A stretch of 58,077 nucleotides of DNA from positions 1-58,077 of the forward strand of contig NZ_CALGNH010000024.1 in assembly GCF_937958655.1 (NCBI RefSeq). The letters are read 5' to 3'. How positions within the stretch are numbered: the stretch's first letter is position 1; every line of letters starts with the position of its first letter. Positions 40,283 to 48,876 of the stretch are shown here, piece by piece. Made by a program: the position numbers and the translations under genes. A model generated the notes under the pieces. That model ran no database searches. It saw only the letters and a list, made by a program, of their open reading frames with translations, and was not told the DNA's origin. The DNA is from an uncultured Winogradskyella sp. GTDB lineage: Bacteria; Bacteroidota; Bacteroidia; Flavobacteriales; Flavobacteriaceae.

Positions 40283-43063
40283 TTATAATGTATAGGTTAG
40301 CCTAAAGGTAATAAATCTTGGTTGCACAAAGGTTTCAGAACTAAATACAGAAATATTACCTGCTCCATTACTAATATTAGAAGCTATATCTAAAATATTA
40401 GAAGCTCGTAAGGAATACTCCCATTTAGCATCTCTGTCCTTTCTGTATCGTAACGAAGCATCCCAAGTTTTAAAAGACTGGACGTCGTTTCCATTGTCTT
40501 GCTCTGTATATCTAAAATCTGTAATGAAAGTGAGCGCATCCCAAATATAAGCATCAAACCTAACTGACGGTGTTCGCCTAACAAAGCGTGTTGAATTTGA
40601 ACCTTGCTCGTTATTGGTAATACTATGTGAGTAGCGTAGTCTCACATTAGGAGCTTCCCTAAAATTAGTTCTGATTTCAGGAATGTATGTGTGCGAAAAA
40701 CTCTCATTAATTGTAGGGTTTGTGGCACTTTGAATAAATTGGTTGAATTTACTGTAATTAAAAGTAGATCTTATTGATGCTCTTAATTTCCCAAATGTTC
40801 GCTGTATCCTTCCACTAAGTATGAATGTCTCATCTGCGAACTGAGAGTTAAAAAACGTATTAGTTCTAATGACATTTTCAAAATTGGTTAATGGCCTTAT
40901 TTGATCAATGTTCTTGCTATAATTTGCAAATGCAAAAACATTGGTATAATTAAACAGATTAAAACTGTTATAAAATAATCTCAGATTGTGAGACAACGCA
41001 TTTTGTAATTCAGCAGTACCAAACTGAATATTATTAAAGCTATTGAGCACTAAACCTTCTGCAATGTTGGTGATATCTGTAAATGTGTTTTGCATGCTAT
41101 AATTAAATTGCAAGGCTTCGCTTTTTTTGAACTGTATTCGAGCCTCTAGATCAGGTAGCACATTAAAAAAGTTATCTTTAAATGTCACATTATTTTGTGT
41201 GTTCTGGTTACCATAAGCATGAAATGACACACCTGGTGTAAATGTAAATTTGCCTGTTTTAAATCGGTAATGAACACCTAGATACACATCATTGAAACGA
41301 TACTCAACATCATCATTACCTGCTGATAGCGGATTACCTTCTAAGTCTGTAATTGTTGGTGTAGGGTCTAATCGTGTATCATCATCAAGAAACTGAAAAA
41401 TGTTAGAATCAAATCTTTGATTACTAAATATAGTACCTAGGGTCAAATTAAGGTTACTTTTTGCGTTTAAGATGTTGTAGTAGTCTAATTTTGCATTAAG
41501 TTGATTGCTTTTAACACGTCGTTGTTGGTTTAAGTTATAACCTAATTGATCTACGTTAAGCCCTAAACTTGCAGCCGTAGCATCAAAAGCATCAGGATTG
41601 GCTGGATCTGGATCATTTGTCAACAAAGCATTGTAAAAAGGATCTTCATCTTTTATTAAATGTTGAACCTCTAGTGCAAAAATATTATCTTCATTTAGAG
41701 TGTAATAGTAATTTAGATTTTGGTTGATACTGAAAGGAGTGACATTATCAACCTGATCCGTATTTCCAATTACTGAAGAAAATAAATCCTGACGTTCTTC
41801 ATCATTAGAAAAGCGTCCCAAAATATCATAATCCAACTGATTATTTACATTTGGTTTGTATGAAGCACTTAATTTTGCTATTGCCTGATTACTTGCTTCT
41901 CTTCCCCTAGAAATTGTTGCCTCGTCTGGAGGTAGACTCTCAGACTCATCTATTGGTGTATTAGGATCATCCTCTACTTCTATATAATCTATAAAACTAT
42001 CCTCTCGTGTTCTTAAGCGGCTACTGTTATATATTAAAAATCCACTTAGATCCAGTGCCTTATTTGGCGAATAACTAAAATTAGCTGTAGCCAATTTTGT
42101 AATCGCTTCTTGAGCATTTTGTACACTTGTTAAACCATTTAGACCATTATTACCGAGACTAATGTTAGTACCGCTAGTTCTGCTTGGCAATCTAAAACCA
42201 CCACCAAAACCTCGTAAATCTCTATTGGTCAGTGCTACTTCTCCAATATTATTTACATCACCAATAAGGTTAACACTATACTTAGGGCTATAGTAAAACA
42301 GTTTTGGCTGTACTAAATAGAGTTCGTCATTTGGTGAGGGAGCTTGACCTGCACCAGCAGTGATATCTCCAAACCAAAAGTTCTCTTTGCCCTCTTTAAG
42401 CTTAATATTTATAGCGACGTTATCTTGATTATTTGTAACATTACGTAATTGCCCAACCTCGGCATAGTTTCGCAAAACCTGAACTTTATCTACTGCATTA
42501 GAAGGAATATTTTTAGTTGCTAGTTTAGTATCACCATCAAAGAAATCCTTACCATTAACCATTAATTTATTAACGGTTTTGCCCTCAACCTCAATCTGCC
42601 CATTCTCATTAATTTCAACACCTGGTAACTTTTCTAAAATATCTTCTAATTTTCGTTCAGATCCATTTTTAAAAGAATCTGCATTATAGATTAAAGTATC
42701 ACCCTTTATGGTTACTGGCATCTCATAGGTTAATTCTACAGCGTCTAATGAGTTATCTGGCAATAGCGTAAAGTCTTTGGTAATATTTTCTTCCTTGGTA
42801 CTGATGAGTTGTTCAAACGTTTTTAGACCAATGTAACTTACCTGTATTTTGTAATTACCGTTTTTACCTACAGCTAAAACATATTTTCCTTTAGCATCGG
42901 TTACTGCATAAGACTCTAGGGCACTAGTTTCATTATTTATAGCTATAACATTGGCTAACTCGAGCGGTGTGCCAATACTGTCTTTTACTACTCCTTGCAT
43001 TTTAACTTGAGCAAAAGAACTCCCAGCTACTACAAAACATAGTAGTACAATTAATTTTTTCAT
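40283..43063 (-). CDS. TonB-receptor-like outer-membrane beta-barrel protein
   Basis: 926 residues. Signal peptide ending SSFA, then a carboxypeptidase-regulatory-like domain at ~20-105 (MQGVVKDSIGTPLELANVIAINNET). A plug-like region follows at ~120-230 (LEDILEKLPGVEINENGQIEVEGKTVNKLMVNGKDFFDGDTKLATKNIPSNAVDKVQVL), then a barrel of ~690 residues ending in FITFRLTYTL. The plug type with VNGKDFFDGD is characteristic of the barrels encoded next to GLPGLI proteins in Bacteroidota. Import or surface display of an unknown ligand is likely; no SusD partner is present. Gap to the GLPGLI gene upstream is 65 bases. Confidence 0.88.
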   Translation of the reverse strand: MKKLIVLLCFVVAGSSFAQVKMQGVVKDSIGTPLELANVIAINNETSALESYAVTDAKGKYVLAVGKNGNYKIQVSYIGLKTFEQLISTKEENITKDFTLLPDNSLDAVELTYEMPVTIKGDTLIYNADSFKNGSERKLEDILEKLPGVEINENGQIEVEGKTVNKLMVNGKDFFDGDTKLATKNIPSNAVDKVQVLRNYAEVGQLRNVTNNQDNVAINIKLKEGKENFWFGDITAGAGQAPSPNDELYLVQPKLFYYSPKYSVNLIGDVNNIGEVALTNRDLRGFGGGFRLPSRTSGTNISLGNNGLNGLTSVQNAQEAITKLATANFSYSPNKALDLSGFLIYNSSRLRTREDSFIDYIEVEDDPNTPIDESESLPPDEATISRGREASNQAIAKLSASYKPNVNNQLDYDILGRFSNDEERQDLFSSVIGNTDQVDNVTPFSINQNLNYYYTLNEDNIFALEVQHLIKDEDPFYNALLTNDPDPANPDAFDATAASLGLNVDQLGYNLNQQRRVKSNQLNAKLDYYNILNAKSNLNLTLGTIFSNQRFDSNIFQFLDDDTRLDPTPTITDLEGNPLSAGNDDVEYRFNDVYLGVHYRFKTGKFTFTPGVSFHAYGNQNTQNNVTFKDNFFNVLPDLEARIQFKKSEALQFNYSMQNTFTDITNIAEGLVLNSFNNIQFGTAELQNALSHNLRLFYNSFNLFNYTNVFAFANYSKNIDQIRPLTNFENVIRTNTFFNSQFADETFILSGRIQRTFGKLRASIRSTFNYSKFNQFIQSATNPTINESFSHTYIPEIRTNFREAPNVRLRYSHSITNNEQGSNSTRFVRRTPSVRFDAYIWDALTFITDFRYTEQDNGNDVQSFKTWDASLRYRKDRDAKWEYSLRASNILDIASNISNGAGNISVFSSETFVQPRFITFRLTYTL

Positions 43064-43128
43064 TAGTTTGATTGTGTTATTCTGATTGGTAACGAAACCT
43101 CAGGTTTCATTGTTAGATTTGCGCTATC

Positions 43129-44034
43129 TTAATTTCTACGTCCACCTCTGCCACCTCTTCGACCTCCATACATCTCGCGCATTTCTTGCATTTTTTTAGT
43201 AATTATTTCGTTATACTCGGCTTGAGTTACTTCTTCACCTTTTTCTGGTTTATCAATATCTTCTTTTTCATCTGGATTCATAACAATTTTAGTGCACAAA
43301 ATTGTTGTACGATCAGCGTTTACTTCCAAAATTAAACCTGGTAATCCCCAAAAATCGTCTGGTCCTTGATTAATTGGGATCTGAGGAGTATACCAAGCCG
43401 TAACCTCAATAGTTTTGGGCACTTCAATTTCGCTCATTGGATCGTCATCTTTTGCTTTCGTAGAATCTTTAGCTACTTCGCCTTCTTTCTTTTCATCATT
43501 TCCGCGGTCTCTGCCTCGTCCACGACGTCTCATACTTCTCCAATCAAATTGGTCAACAGTTTTTGTAGCCGTAGCTTTAAAAGCTGTGTATTGTCCAATT
43601 TGCTTAGTTTCTGTACCCATTTTCCATTCAAGGGTTTTTAATTCGTCCTTGATTAAAAACTGCTTTCCAAAAAACTCTTGATCCTGAAGCAACTCTTTAG
43701 ATTTTACATTCTTGTATTTTGGGCCACCAGAAAAACTGCTTCCAAAACTTCCCCATCCTCTCCCAGAACCTGGTGCTTCTAACTTCTCATCTTCCTTATA
43801 AATAGACTCCTCCTTATTAAAGGTGAGTATGTATTCCTTTTCGAGAAAGCTTTTCATGCGTTCTTCAATACGCTTTTTTTGATCAGGGCTCATTTCGCGT
43901 CCTCCCCATTGATCTAAATCCATAGTGGTTTTAGACATGTAGTATGCTTTACCTTGGAAATCTTGCTGAGCAAAAGAAGCTACACAAAAGCAGAAAAATA
44001 TTAATGTAGTAAGTTTTAAAAGTGGCTTTTTCAT
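43129..44034 (-). CDS. GLPGLI family protein (copy 1)
   Basis: 301-residue exported protein with signal peptide ending SFAQ. YILTFNKEESIYKEDEKLEAP at ~70-90 and the naming motif WGLPGLILEVNADRTTILCTKIVMNP near residue 230 define the family. The middle has a basic and acidic low-complexity insertion (RRRGRGRDRGNDEKKEGE) and the tail is Gly/Arg rich (GGRRGGRGGRRN), features not shared with copy 3. First GLPGLI gene upstream of the barrel, with its own TACATTTG box ~25 bases before the ATG, and TTAAC repeats further upstream (44146-44176). Function unknown; putatively periplasmic. Confidence 0.93.
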   Translation of the reverse strand: MKKPLLKLTTLIFFCFCVASFAQQDFQGKAYYMSKTTMDLDQWGGREMSPDQKKRIEERMKSFLEKEYILTFNKEESIYKEDEKLEAPGSGRGWGSFGSSFSGGPKYKNVKSKELLQDQEFFGKQFLIKDELKTLEWKMGTETKQIGQYTAFKATATKTVDQFDWRSMRRRGRGRDRGNDEKKEGEVAKDSTKAKDDDPMSEIEVPKTIEVTAWYTPQIPINQGPDDFWGLPGLILEVNADRTTILCTKIVMNPDEKEDIDKPEKGEEVTQAEYNEIITKKMQEMREMYGGRRGGRGGRRN

Positions 44035-44180
44035 CTTGTAAGGTTAATGTTGATAAACAAATGTAGACTTATAATTCTAAGATTCTTAAAAAAGTTACAT
44101 TCAATCAAAGATTTACTTTCATTTAGACTTATTTAGATGCGAAACGTTAACTTTAATTACGTTAAAATTCTGTTAATAAA

Positions 44181-45056
44181 TTATCCTCGTCTTCTACCGA
44201 TTCTGTTATTTCTAAACTCTTTCATTTTTTCGATTACGGTAGACTGATATTCAGTTTTAGTAACTTCTTTACCCTTATCTGGTGCTTCAATCGCTAATTT
44301 ATCTTTGGGATTTATTACAATTTTAGTACACAGCATTGTGGTATTACCAGCAGTGACTTCCAATATTAAACCTGGTAGTCCCCAATATTCTAAGGGCCCA
44401 TGACCTACTGGGATTTGAGGTGAGTACCACGCTTCTACCTCTGTCATCTCTATACTATTTTCTTCTGACTCTTCTTTTGAATCCGTTGCATCTTCATTAG
44501 TATTGTTTCTTAAACGATCCCAAGAAAAATCATACCACGTTAAATCTGTTGTTGGTATTGATGCTGTAGCCTTAAAACACATGTAGTTACCTATTTGCTT
44601 AGACTCTTTTTCTAGATTCCACACAATGTTTTGTAGCTTATCCTTTACTAAAAACTTTTTTCCGTAGAACTCTTGACTTTGAATCTGTGTATTAGTCTTT
44701 ACATTTTTATACTGCCTTCCTGGGGCAAAATTCTTTCCCCAAGAGTCTGTAGCACCAGACATGGCGTCTAGTTTTTCATCTTCATAAAACAAAGCCTCTT
44801 CCTTGTTAAATGTAAGAATATATTCTTTCTCTAAACGGTTTTTTAAGCGCGCTGCTACTTGCTTCTTTTGTGCTTCACTTAAGCGCGCTCCCCATCGACC
44901 GAGTTCCATAGTAGATTTAGAAACGTAAAAGGCCTGGCCTTGAAAATCATCTGAATACTTAACTGTACTTTTTTTAGATAAATCGTTTGTGCTAAATTGA
45001 AATAGAGAAAGAACAAATAAAAGCGTAAAACCTAAATTGAAGGCTATAGATTTCAT
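44181..45056 (-). CDS. GLPGLI family protein (copy 2)
   Basis: 291 residues. N-terminal membrane or signal segment (SIAFNLGFTLLFVLSLFQF), FQGQAFYVSKSTMELGRWGARLS, YILTFNKEEALFYEDEKLDAM, and WGLPGLILEVTAGNTTMLCTKIVINP near residue 228. Closely similar to copy 1 through most of its length, so a recent duplication is likely. The C-terminus RIGRRRG is a reduced form of the copy 1 tail. The 104-base gap upstream carries a TTAACtaaacaTTAAA pair. Confidence 0.92.
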   Translation of the reverse strand: MKSIAFNLGFTLLFVLSLFQFSTNDLSKKSTVKYSDDFQGQAFYVSKSTMELGRWGARLSEAQKKQVAARLKNRLEKEYILTFNKEEALFYEDEKLDAMSGATDSWGKNFAPGRQYKNVKTNTQIQSQEFYGKKFLVKDKLQNIVWNLEKESKQIGNYMCFKATASIPTTDLTWYDFSWDRLRNNTNEDATDSKEESEENSIEMTEVEAWYSPQIPVGHGPLEYWGLPGLILEVTAGNTTMLCTKIVINPKDKLAIEAPDKGKEVTKTEYQSTVIEKMKEFRNNRIGRRRG

Positions 45057-45160
45057 AATAAAGACTTTTGTTTAATTATTTTTGTCTGGTAAATTTAACT
45101 AAACATTAAACATTTTTTAATGGTTTACCATAATATTAACACAATCAATAATCTAAAATT

Positions 45161-46018
45161 TTAACCACCAATACTTATACTAAAACTATTGCCCTCATTT
45201 CTATCTCCTTTTTTAGGTCGATAACGCTCCATCATCTCTTTGGCTTTCTTCTCCATAATTTCTTCATACTTCTCTTTATTAACTTCTTTACCCTTAGTAG
45301 GCTGAGTAATCTCAACTTTTTCCTGAGGGTTCAATACAATTTTGCTACAGATTATGGTCAATTTTCCATCATGTACTTCTAATATTAATCCTGGTAGACC
45401 TTGGTAATTATCTGGTCCATTATTTACAGGAATTTGCGGTGTGTACCAAGCCGTTACTGTACGTTCCTCCATTTCTGGCTCGGTATCTAAATCAATTTCC
45501 TCGTCTTTGTCTGTAGACAGGATTTCTCTTGGTTTTGGTACCATTTTGGTATACGTAGCCTTAAAGCATTTATATTCTCCTATAAACTTGGTTTCAGTAC
45601 CTAATTGCCAGTTAATCGTTTTGAGACTATCCTTTACCAAAAATAGTTTACCATAGGTATCTACTTGCTCAGCGTACCTCTGGTCTTTTGTGTTTTTATA
45701 CAATACGTCAGAGCCTCCGCCTCCGCCAATCATAACCATTTTAAATCCGCTACCACCTACTTGTGGTTTGTCTAATTCTTCTTCTTGCTTATAAATGGAC
45801 TCTTCTTTACTAAAAGTTAGCTGAAATGTCTTCTGAAACTGTTTTTTCATCATCTCCAGCATTTGGGCATGCACACCAGCATCCATCTTGGTGCTGTCTA
45901 TCTTAATATCAACTTGACGTTGTGTTTTGTAAGTTGCCACTCCTTGGAAGTCTTGGGCATTAACAGTGGTAACGATCACTGTTAACGCCAAAACCAAAAG
46001 CCTAAAAATTGTTGCCAT
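45161..46018 (-). CDS. GLPGLI family protein (copy 3)
   Basis: 285 residues, signal peptide ending VNAQ, FQGVATYKTQRQVDIKID, FQLTFSKEESIYKQEEELDKP, and YQGLPGLILEVHDGKLTIICSKIVLNP near residue 207. More distant from copies 1 and 2, with a Gly-rich insert (VGGSGFKMVMIGGGGGS). It lies 12 bases after a small exported protein gene and probably shares its promoter, next to the GTTAA repeats at 46459-46484. Confidence 0.93.
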   Translation of the reverse strand: MATIFRLLVLALTVIVTTVNAQDFQGVATYKTQRQVDIKIDSTKMDAGVHAQMLEMMKKQFQKTFQLTFSKEESIYKQEEELDKPQVGGSGFKMVMIGGGGGSDVLYKNTKDQRYAEQVDTYGKLFLVKDSLKTINWQLGTETKFIGEYKCFKATYTKMVPKPREILSTDKDEEIDLDTEPEMEERTVTAWYTPQIPVNNGPDNYQGLPGLILEVHDGKLTIICSKIVLNPQEKVEITQPTKGKEVNKEKYEEIMEKKAKEMMERYRPKKGDRNEGNSFSISIGG

Positions 46019-46030
46019 TGTAATTAATAT

Positions 46031-46396
46031 TTAGTTCTCATTATAGAAATTTATGGCAGAAGTTCTTATTTTTTCTACACTTTTCAAAAACTTTTTAGGT
46101 TCATCAGTATTACCTTCAACTGAATACGACAGGTGCGATTTTACACCGTTAGCCATTCGTTTTCCATTACAAATAATTTTAAAACTTATAGTTTCATTGG
46201 TATCGGACATTTTTAAAATTTCTTTTATATCTTCCATTTTAACAGAAGATTCAATGTCTTTAGCAGAATCCACAGTTACAGTTACAGCAACACTTTCTAC
46301 TTTTACACTTTCATCTACTTGTTTTACTAAGGATTTTGATTGGCCAAACCCTATACTTGTAATTACCAATGCCAAACAAATTATTAAATTTTTCAT
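46031..46396 (-). CDS. Small exported protein of unknown function
   Basis: 121 residues with a signal peptide ending GFGQ. The mature part is short and contains VTVTVDSAKDIESSVKMEDIKEILKMSDTNETISFKIICNGKRMANGVKSHLSYSVEGNTDEPKKFLKSVEKIRTSAINFYNEN. No known family recognised. It sits between GLPGLI copy 3 and the divergent kinase gene and is first in its transcript, so it may be a target or a signalling partner of the kinase. A GATATTTG box occurs upstream. Confidence 0.7.
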   Translation of the reverse strand: MKNLIICLALVITSIGFGQSKSLVKQVDESVKVESVAVTVTVDSAKDIESSVKMEDIKEILKMSDTNETISFKIICNGKRMANGVKSHLSYSVEGNTDEPKKFLKSVEKIRTSAINFYNEN

Positions 46397-46458
46397 TATT
46401 ATTTTATGTTTTTAAGATTAATACACTCCAAATATCTATATAGAATTTTATCTTTTGA

Positions 46459-46484
46459 GTTAACTAGTGTTAACGTGTGTTAAG
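46459..46484. promoter_or_regulatory. Three GTTAA direct repeats at 10-bp spacing
   Basis: GTTAAC at 46459, GTTAAC at 46469 and GTTAAG at 46479, exactly one helical turn apart, in the divergent gap between the small exported protein/GLPGLI genes and the kinase/regulator genes. Tandem half-sites with about one-turn spacing are how OmpR-family regulators bind. It lies upstream of a GATATTTG box for the minus-strand gene. Confidence 0.65.
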
Positions 46485-46523
46485 CGATTCTTTAAACTAG
46501 GTTTTAACATTTACTTTTAAAGC

Positions 46524-48056
46524 ATGAATGATCAAAGATACAAATGGATTCTTTATGCAATTGTTGCTCTTATTATCATTACTATTGGTATTCAGCTGTT
46601 TTGGAATTACAAAAATTACCAAACGAATAAACAACAATTAATTATTGATGTTCAAACAATTTTAGATAAAACTGTCGATGATTACTATGCCAGTTTAGCA
46701 GAACGTACCACGATTGGTATTTCATTAGTTGGCGATGCGCAAACTGATGCTTTGGGTGAAGATAGCGAGCTTTATAAGATTTTAGGAGAAATTGACGACA
46801 CTAAAAACGAATTTAAAAATTTAGATTCTTTAGATATAAACCGCATAAACGGTCTAACGGTTTTTAGAGGTAGAAGAGCGGATTCTATGATGAGTACTCA
46901 CAGCCAGAAGACTCCAAGTAAAGTTACTGATTCCTTTAAATATAAGGCGAATCAAAAACAACGAAATGATAGTATTTATTTTGAAAATATAGAAAAGCTC
47001 ACTACAAAAGTCCTGTTTTCTATTACTAATGATACCTTAGATTTAAAAAAAGTAGATAGTCTCTTAAATGTTGAGTTGGATCGTAAAAATATTAATATGG
47101 CTCAGCAACTAAATTATACTCCAAATCAACCTGTATGGGCAATTCCAAAAAAGGACTCGCTTAATTCTAAAAAAGACGCTAAGAACAAAGCATTTGAATT
47201 ACATATAAGCTCTACCTCTACATTTTTACCGAAGGGTAGCACCTTAGAATTGCGATTTAACAATCCTAAAGCTACAATAATTAAACGCAGTTTAGCAGGC
47301 ATACTAATTTCAACACTTCTGATTTTAGCAGTAATCAGTTGCTTGTTTTACCTCCTAAAAATCATCAAACACCAAAAGCAACTGGCCGAAGTAAAAAATG
47401 ACCTCATTAACAACATTACCCACGAGTTTAAAACACCAATTGCAACCATAGGAGTAGCCTTAGAAAGCATTAGTAATTTTAATGGCATCGACGATAAAGC
47501 CAAAACACAAAAATATATTGGCATGTCTAACGAGCAACTCTCTAAATTGAATACCATGGTGGAAAAATTACTAGAAACGGCTACCTTAGATAGTGATAGC
47601 CTTAATTTAAACACAGAGTCCGCCAACATGGTTGAACTGTTGACTTCTTTAACCAACCGCTACAAAATTCGATTTACAGATAAAACGTTTAATAAAAGTT
47701 TTAAGGTAAATCAGCTCTTGGCTAATGTGGATCTTTTTCATTTTGAAAATGCCCTCAATAATATTTTGGACAATGCTGTCAAATATGGAGGTGACATCAT
47801 TTGTGTAGCCTTAATTCCTAGAGACAATACTTTTGAAATTCATATTTCGGATAACGGTACTAATTTATCTAAAGCCAACAAAGACAAAATATTTGAAAAA
47901 TTCTATCGTGTTCCAAAAGGTAACACCCATGATGTTAAAGGCTTTGGTATTGGCTTGTATTACACAAAAACCATTGTAGAAAAACATGGAGGTGAAATAG
48001 ACATAGATTTGTCTAATCAGCTTACCACATTTAAAATTACACTTCCAAATGGCTGA
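46524..48056 (+). CDS. Two-component sensor histidine kinase
   Basis: 510 residues: membrane helix at ~8-26, a periplasmic sensor domain of ~230 residues with no recognised fold, a second membrane helix at ~257-279, and a dimerisation/phosphoacceptor helix with H300 in NNITHEFKTPIATIG. The ATP-binding domain has N (NALNNILDNAVKYG), G1 (ISDNGTNL), and G2 (GFGIGLYYTK) boxes. Likely senses the envelope and phosphorylates the OmpR-type regulator whose gene overlaps its end by eight bases. Divergent from the GLPGLI/barrel genes. Confidence 0.95.
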   Translation: MNDQRYKWILYAIVALIIITIGIQLFWNYKNYQTNKQQLIIDVQTILDKTVDDYYASLAERTTIGISLVGDAQTDALGEDSELYKILGEIDDTKNEFKNLDSLDINRINGLTVFRGRRADSMMSTHSQKTPSKVTDSFKYKANQKQRNDSIYFENIEKLTTKVLFSITNDTLDLKKVDSLLNVELDRKNINMAQQLNYTPNQPVWAIPKKDSLNSKKDAKNKAFELHISSTSTFLPKGSTLELRFNNPKATIIKRSLAGILISTLLILAVISCLFYLLKIIKHQKQLAEVKNDLINNITHEFKTPIATIGVALESISNFNGIDDKAKTQKYIGMSNEQLSKLNTMVEKLLETATLDSDSLNLNTESANMVELLTSLTNRYKIRFTDKTFNKSFKVNQLLANVDLFHFENALNNILDNAVKYGGDIICVALIPRDNTFEIHISDNGTNLSKANKDKIFEKFYRVPKGNTHDVKGFGIGLYYTKTIVEKHGGEIDIDLSNQLTTFKITLPNG

Positions 48057-48732
48057 AAAAATTAAACTATTGTTAGCCGAAGATGAAGCGGCTTTAGGGC
48101 AAATCATTAAAGAAAGTTTAGAGACTCGTAACTTCGAAGTTACCCTGTGCGATAATGGAGAAAAGGCCTTTGAAAAATACCAATCGACGTCACCTGATGT
48201 TTTGGTACTAGATGTTATGATGCCTAAAAAGGATGGCTTTACCTTAGCCAAGGAAATTCGTAAGCTAGACGATAGCATTCCTATTATTTTTTTAACCGCC
48301 AAATCTCAAACCAGCGATGTTGTAGAAGGTTTTTCTATTGGTGGTAACGATTATCTTAAAAAGCCCTTTAGCATGGAGGAACTTATTGTTCGCGTGCATA
48401 ATTTAGTGAATAGAGCACAGATTCAAAAAACAACGAAAGTTTTAGCCGTTGGAGATTACACCTTCGACTTCATGAAGCAGCAACTACAATTTAGAGAAGA
48501 AAATGCAGTACAATTGACACATAGAGAAGCACACTTACTATTTCATTTGATTAAAAACAAAAACCAAGTTTTAGATCGTTCTTTGATATTGAATAAACTC
48601 TGGGGAACAGACGATTTTTTTTCGGCACGCAGTATGGACGTATTTATTACTAAACTTCGAAAAAAGTTAAAGCAAGACGATAATATTCAGATTATTAATG
48701 TTCGTGGTTTTGGATATAAACTCACTGTTTAA
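48049..48732 (+). CDS. OmpR/PhoB-family response regulator
   Basis: 227 residues. Receiver domain at 1-120 with the acidic pocket LAEDE, phosphoacceptor D55 (LVLDVMMPKKDG), and the conserved Thr/Lys (IIFLTAKS...YLKKPF). Winged-helix DNA-binding domain at ~130-226 (LTHREAHLLFHLIKNKNQVLDRSLILNKLWG...FITKLRKKLKQD...VRGFGYKL). The eight-base overlap with the kinase gene indicates coupled translation. The GTTAA repeats upstream of the kinase gene are a candidate binding site. Confidence 0.97.
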   Translation: MAEKIKLLLAEDEAALGQIIKESLETRNFEVTLCDNGEKAFEKYQSTSPDVLVLDVMMPKKDGFTLAKEIRKLDDSIPIIFLTAKSQTSDVVEGFSIGGNDYLKKPFSMEELIVRVHNLVNRAQIQKTTKVLAVGDYTFDFMKQQLQFREENAVQLTHREAHLLFHLIKNKNQVLDRSLILNKLWGTDDFFSARSMDVFITKLRKKLKQDDNIQIINVRGFGYKLTV

Positions 48733-48754
48733 AACAGCCATATAAATTCGTGTT

Positions 48755-48790
48755 ATGCTGTCCCGACGACTTTCGGGATCATTTCAGCAT
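48755..48790. repeat. Nested hairpin repeat ATGCTG-CCCGA...TCGGG-CAGCAT
   Basis: Inner stem CCCGA/TCGGG nested in outer ATGCTG/CAGCAT. It follows the response-regulator gene and may terminate its transcript, though the following bases are not a clean T-run. Confidence 0.65.
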
Positions 48791-48811
48791 ATAATTAAAA
48801 AACTTAGACGT

Positions 48812-48836
48812 AGATTCTGAAACAAGTCCAGAATGA
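48812..48836. repeat. Dispersed repeat GATTCTGAAACAAGTCCAGAATG
   Basis: TTCTGA..AAGTCCAGAA inverted repeat, a member of the TGCTGAAACAAGTTCAGCA group seen elsewhere in the window. Confidence 0.65.
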
Positions 48837-48876
48837 CAAGTGCCTTTGGTTCAATTTTTGTATTTTTCAAATTGGT

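Noticed and set aside
46053..46415. 120-codon open frame on the plus strand
   Set aside because: Fully overlaps the small exported protein on the minus strand, which has a proper signal peptide and operon context.
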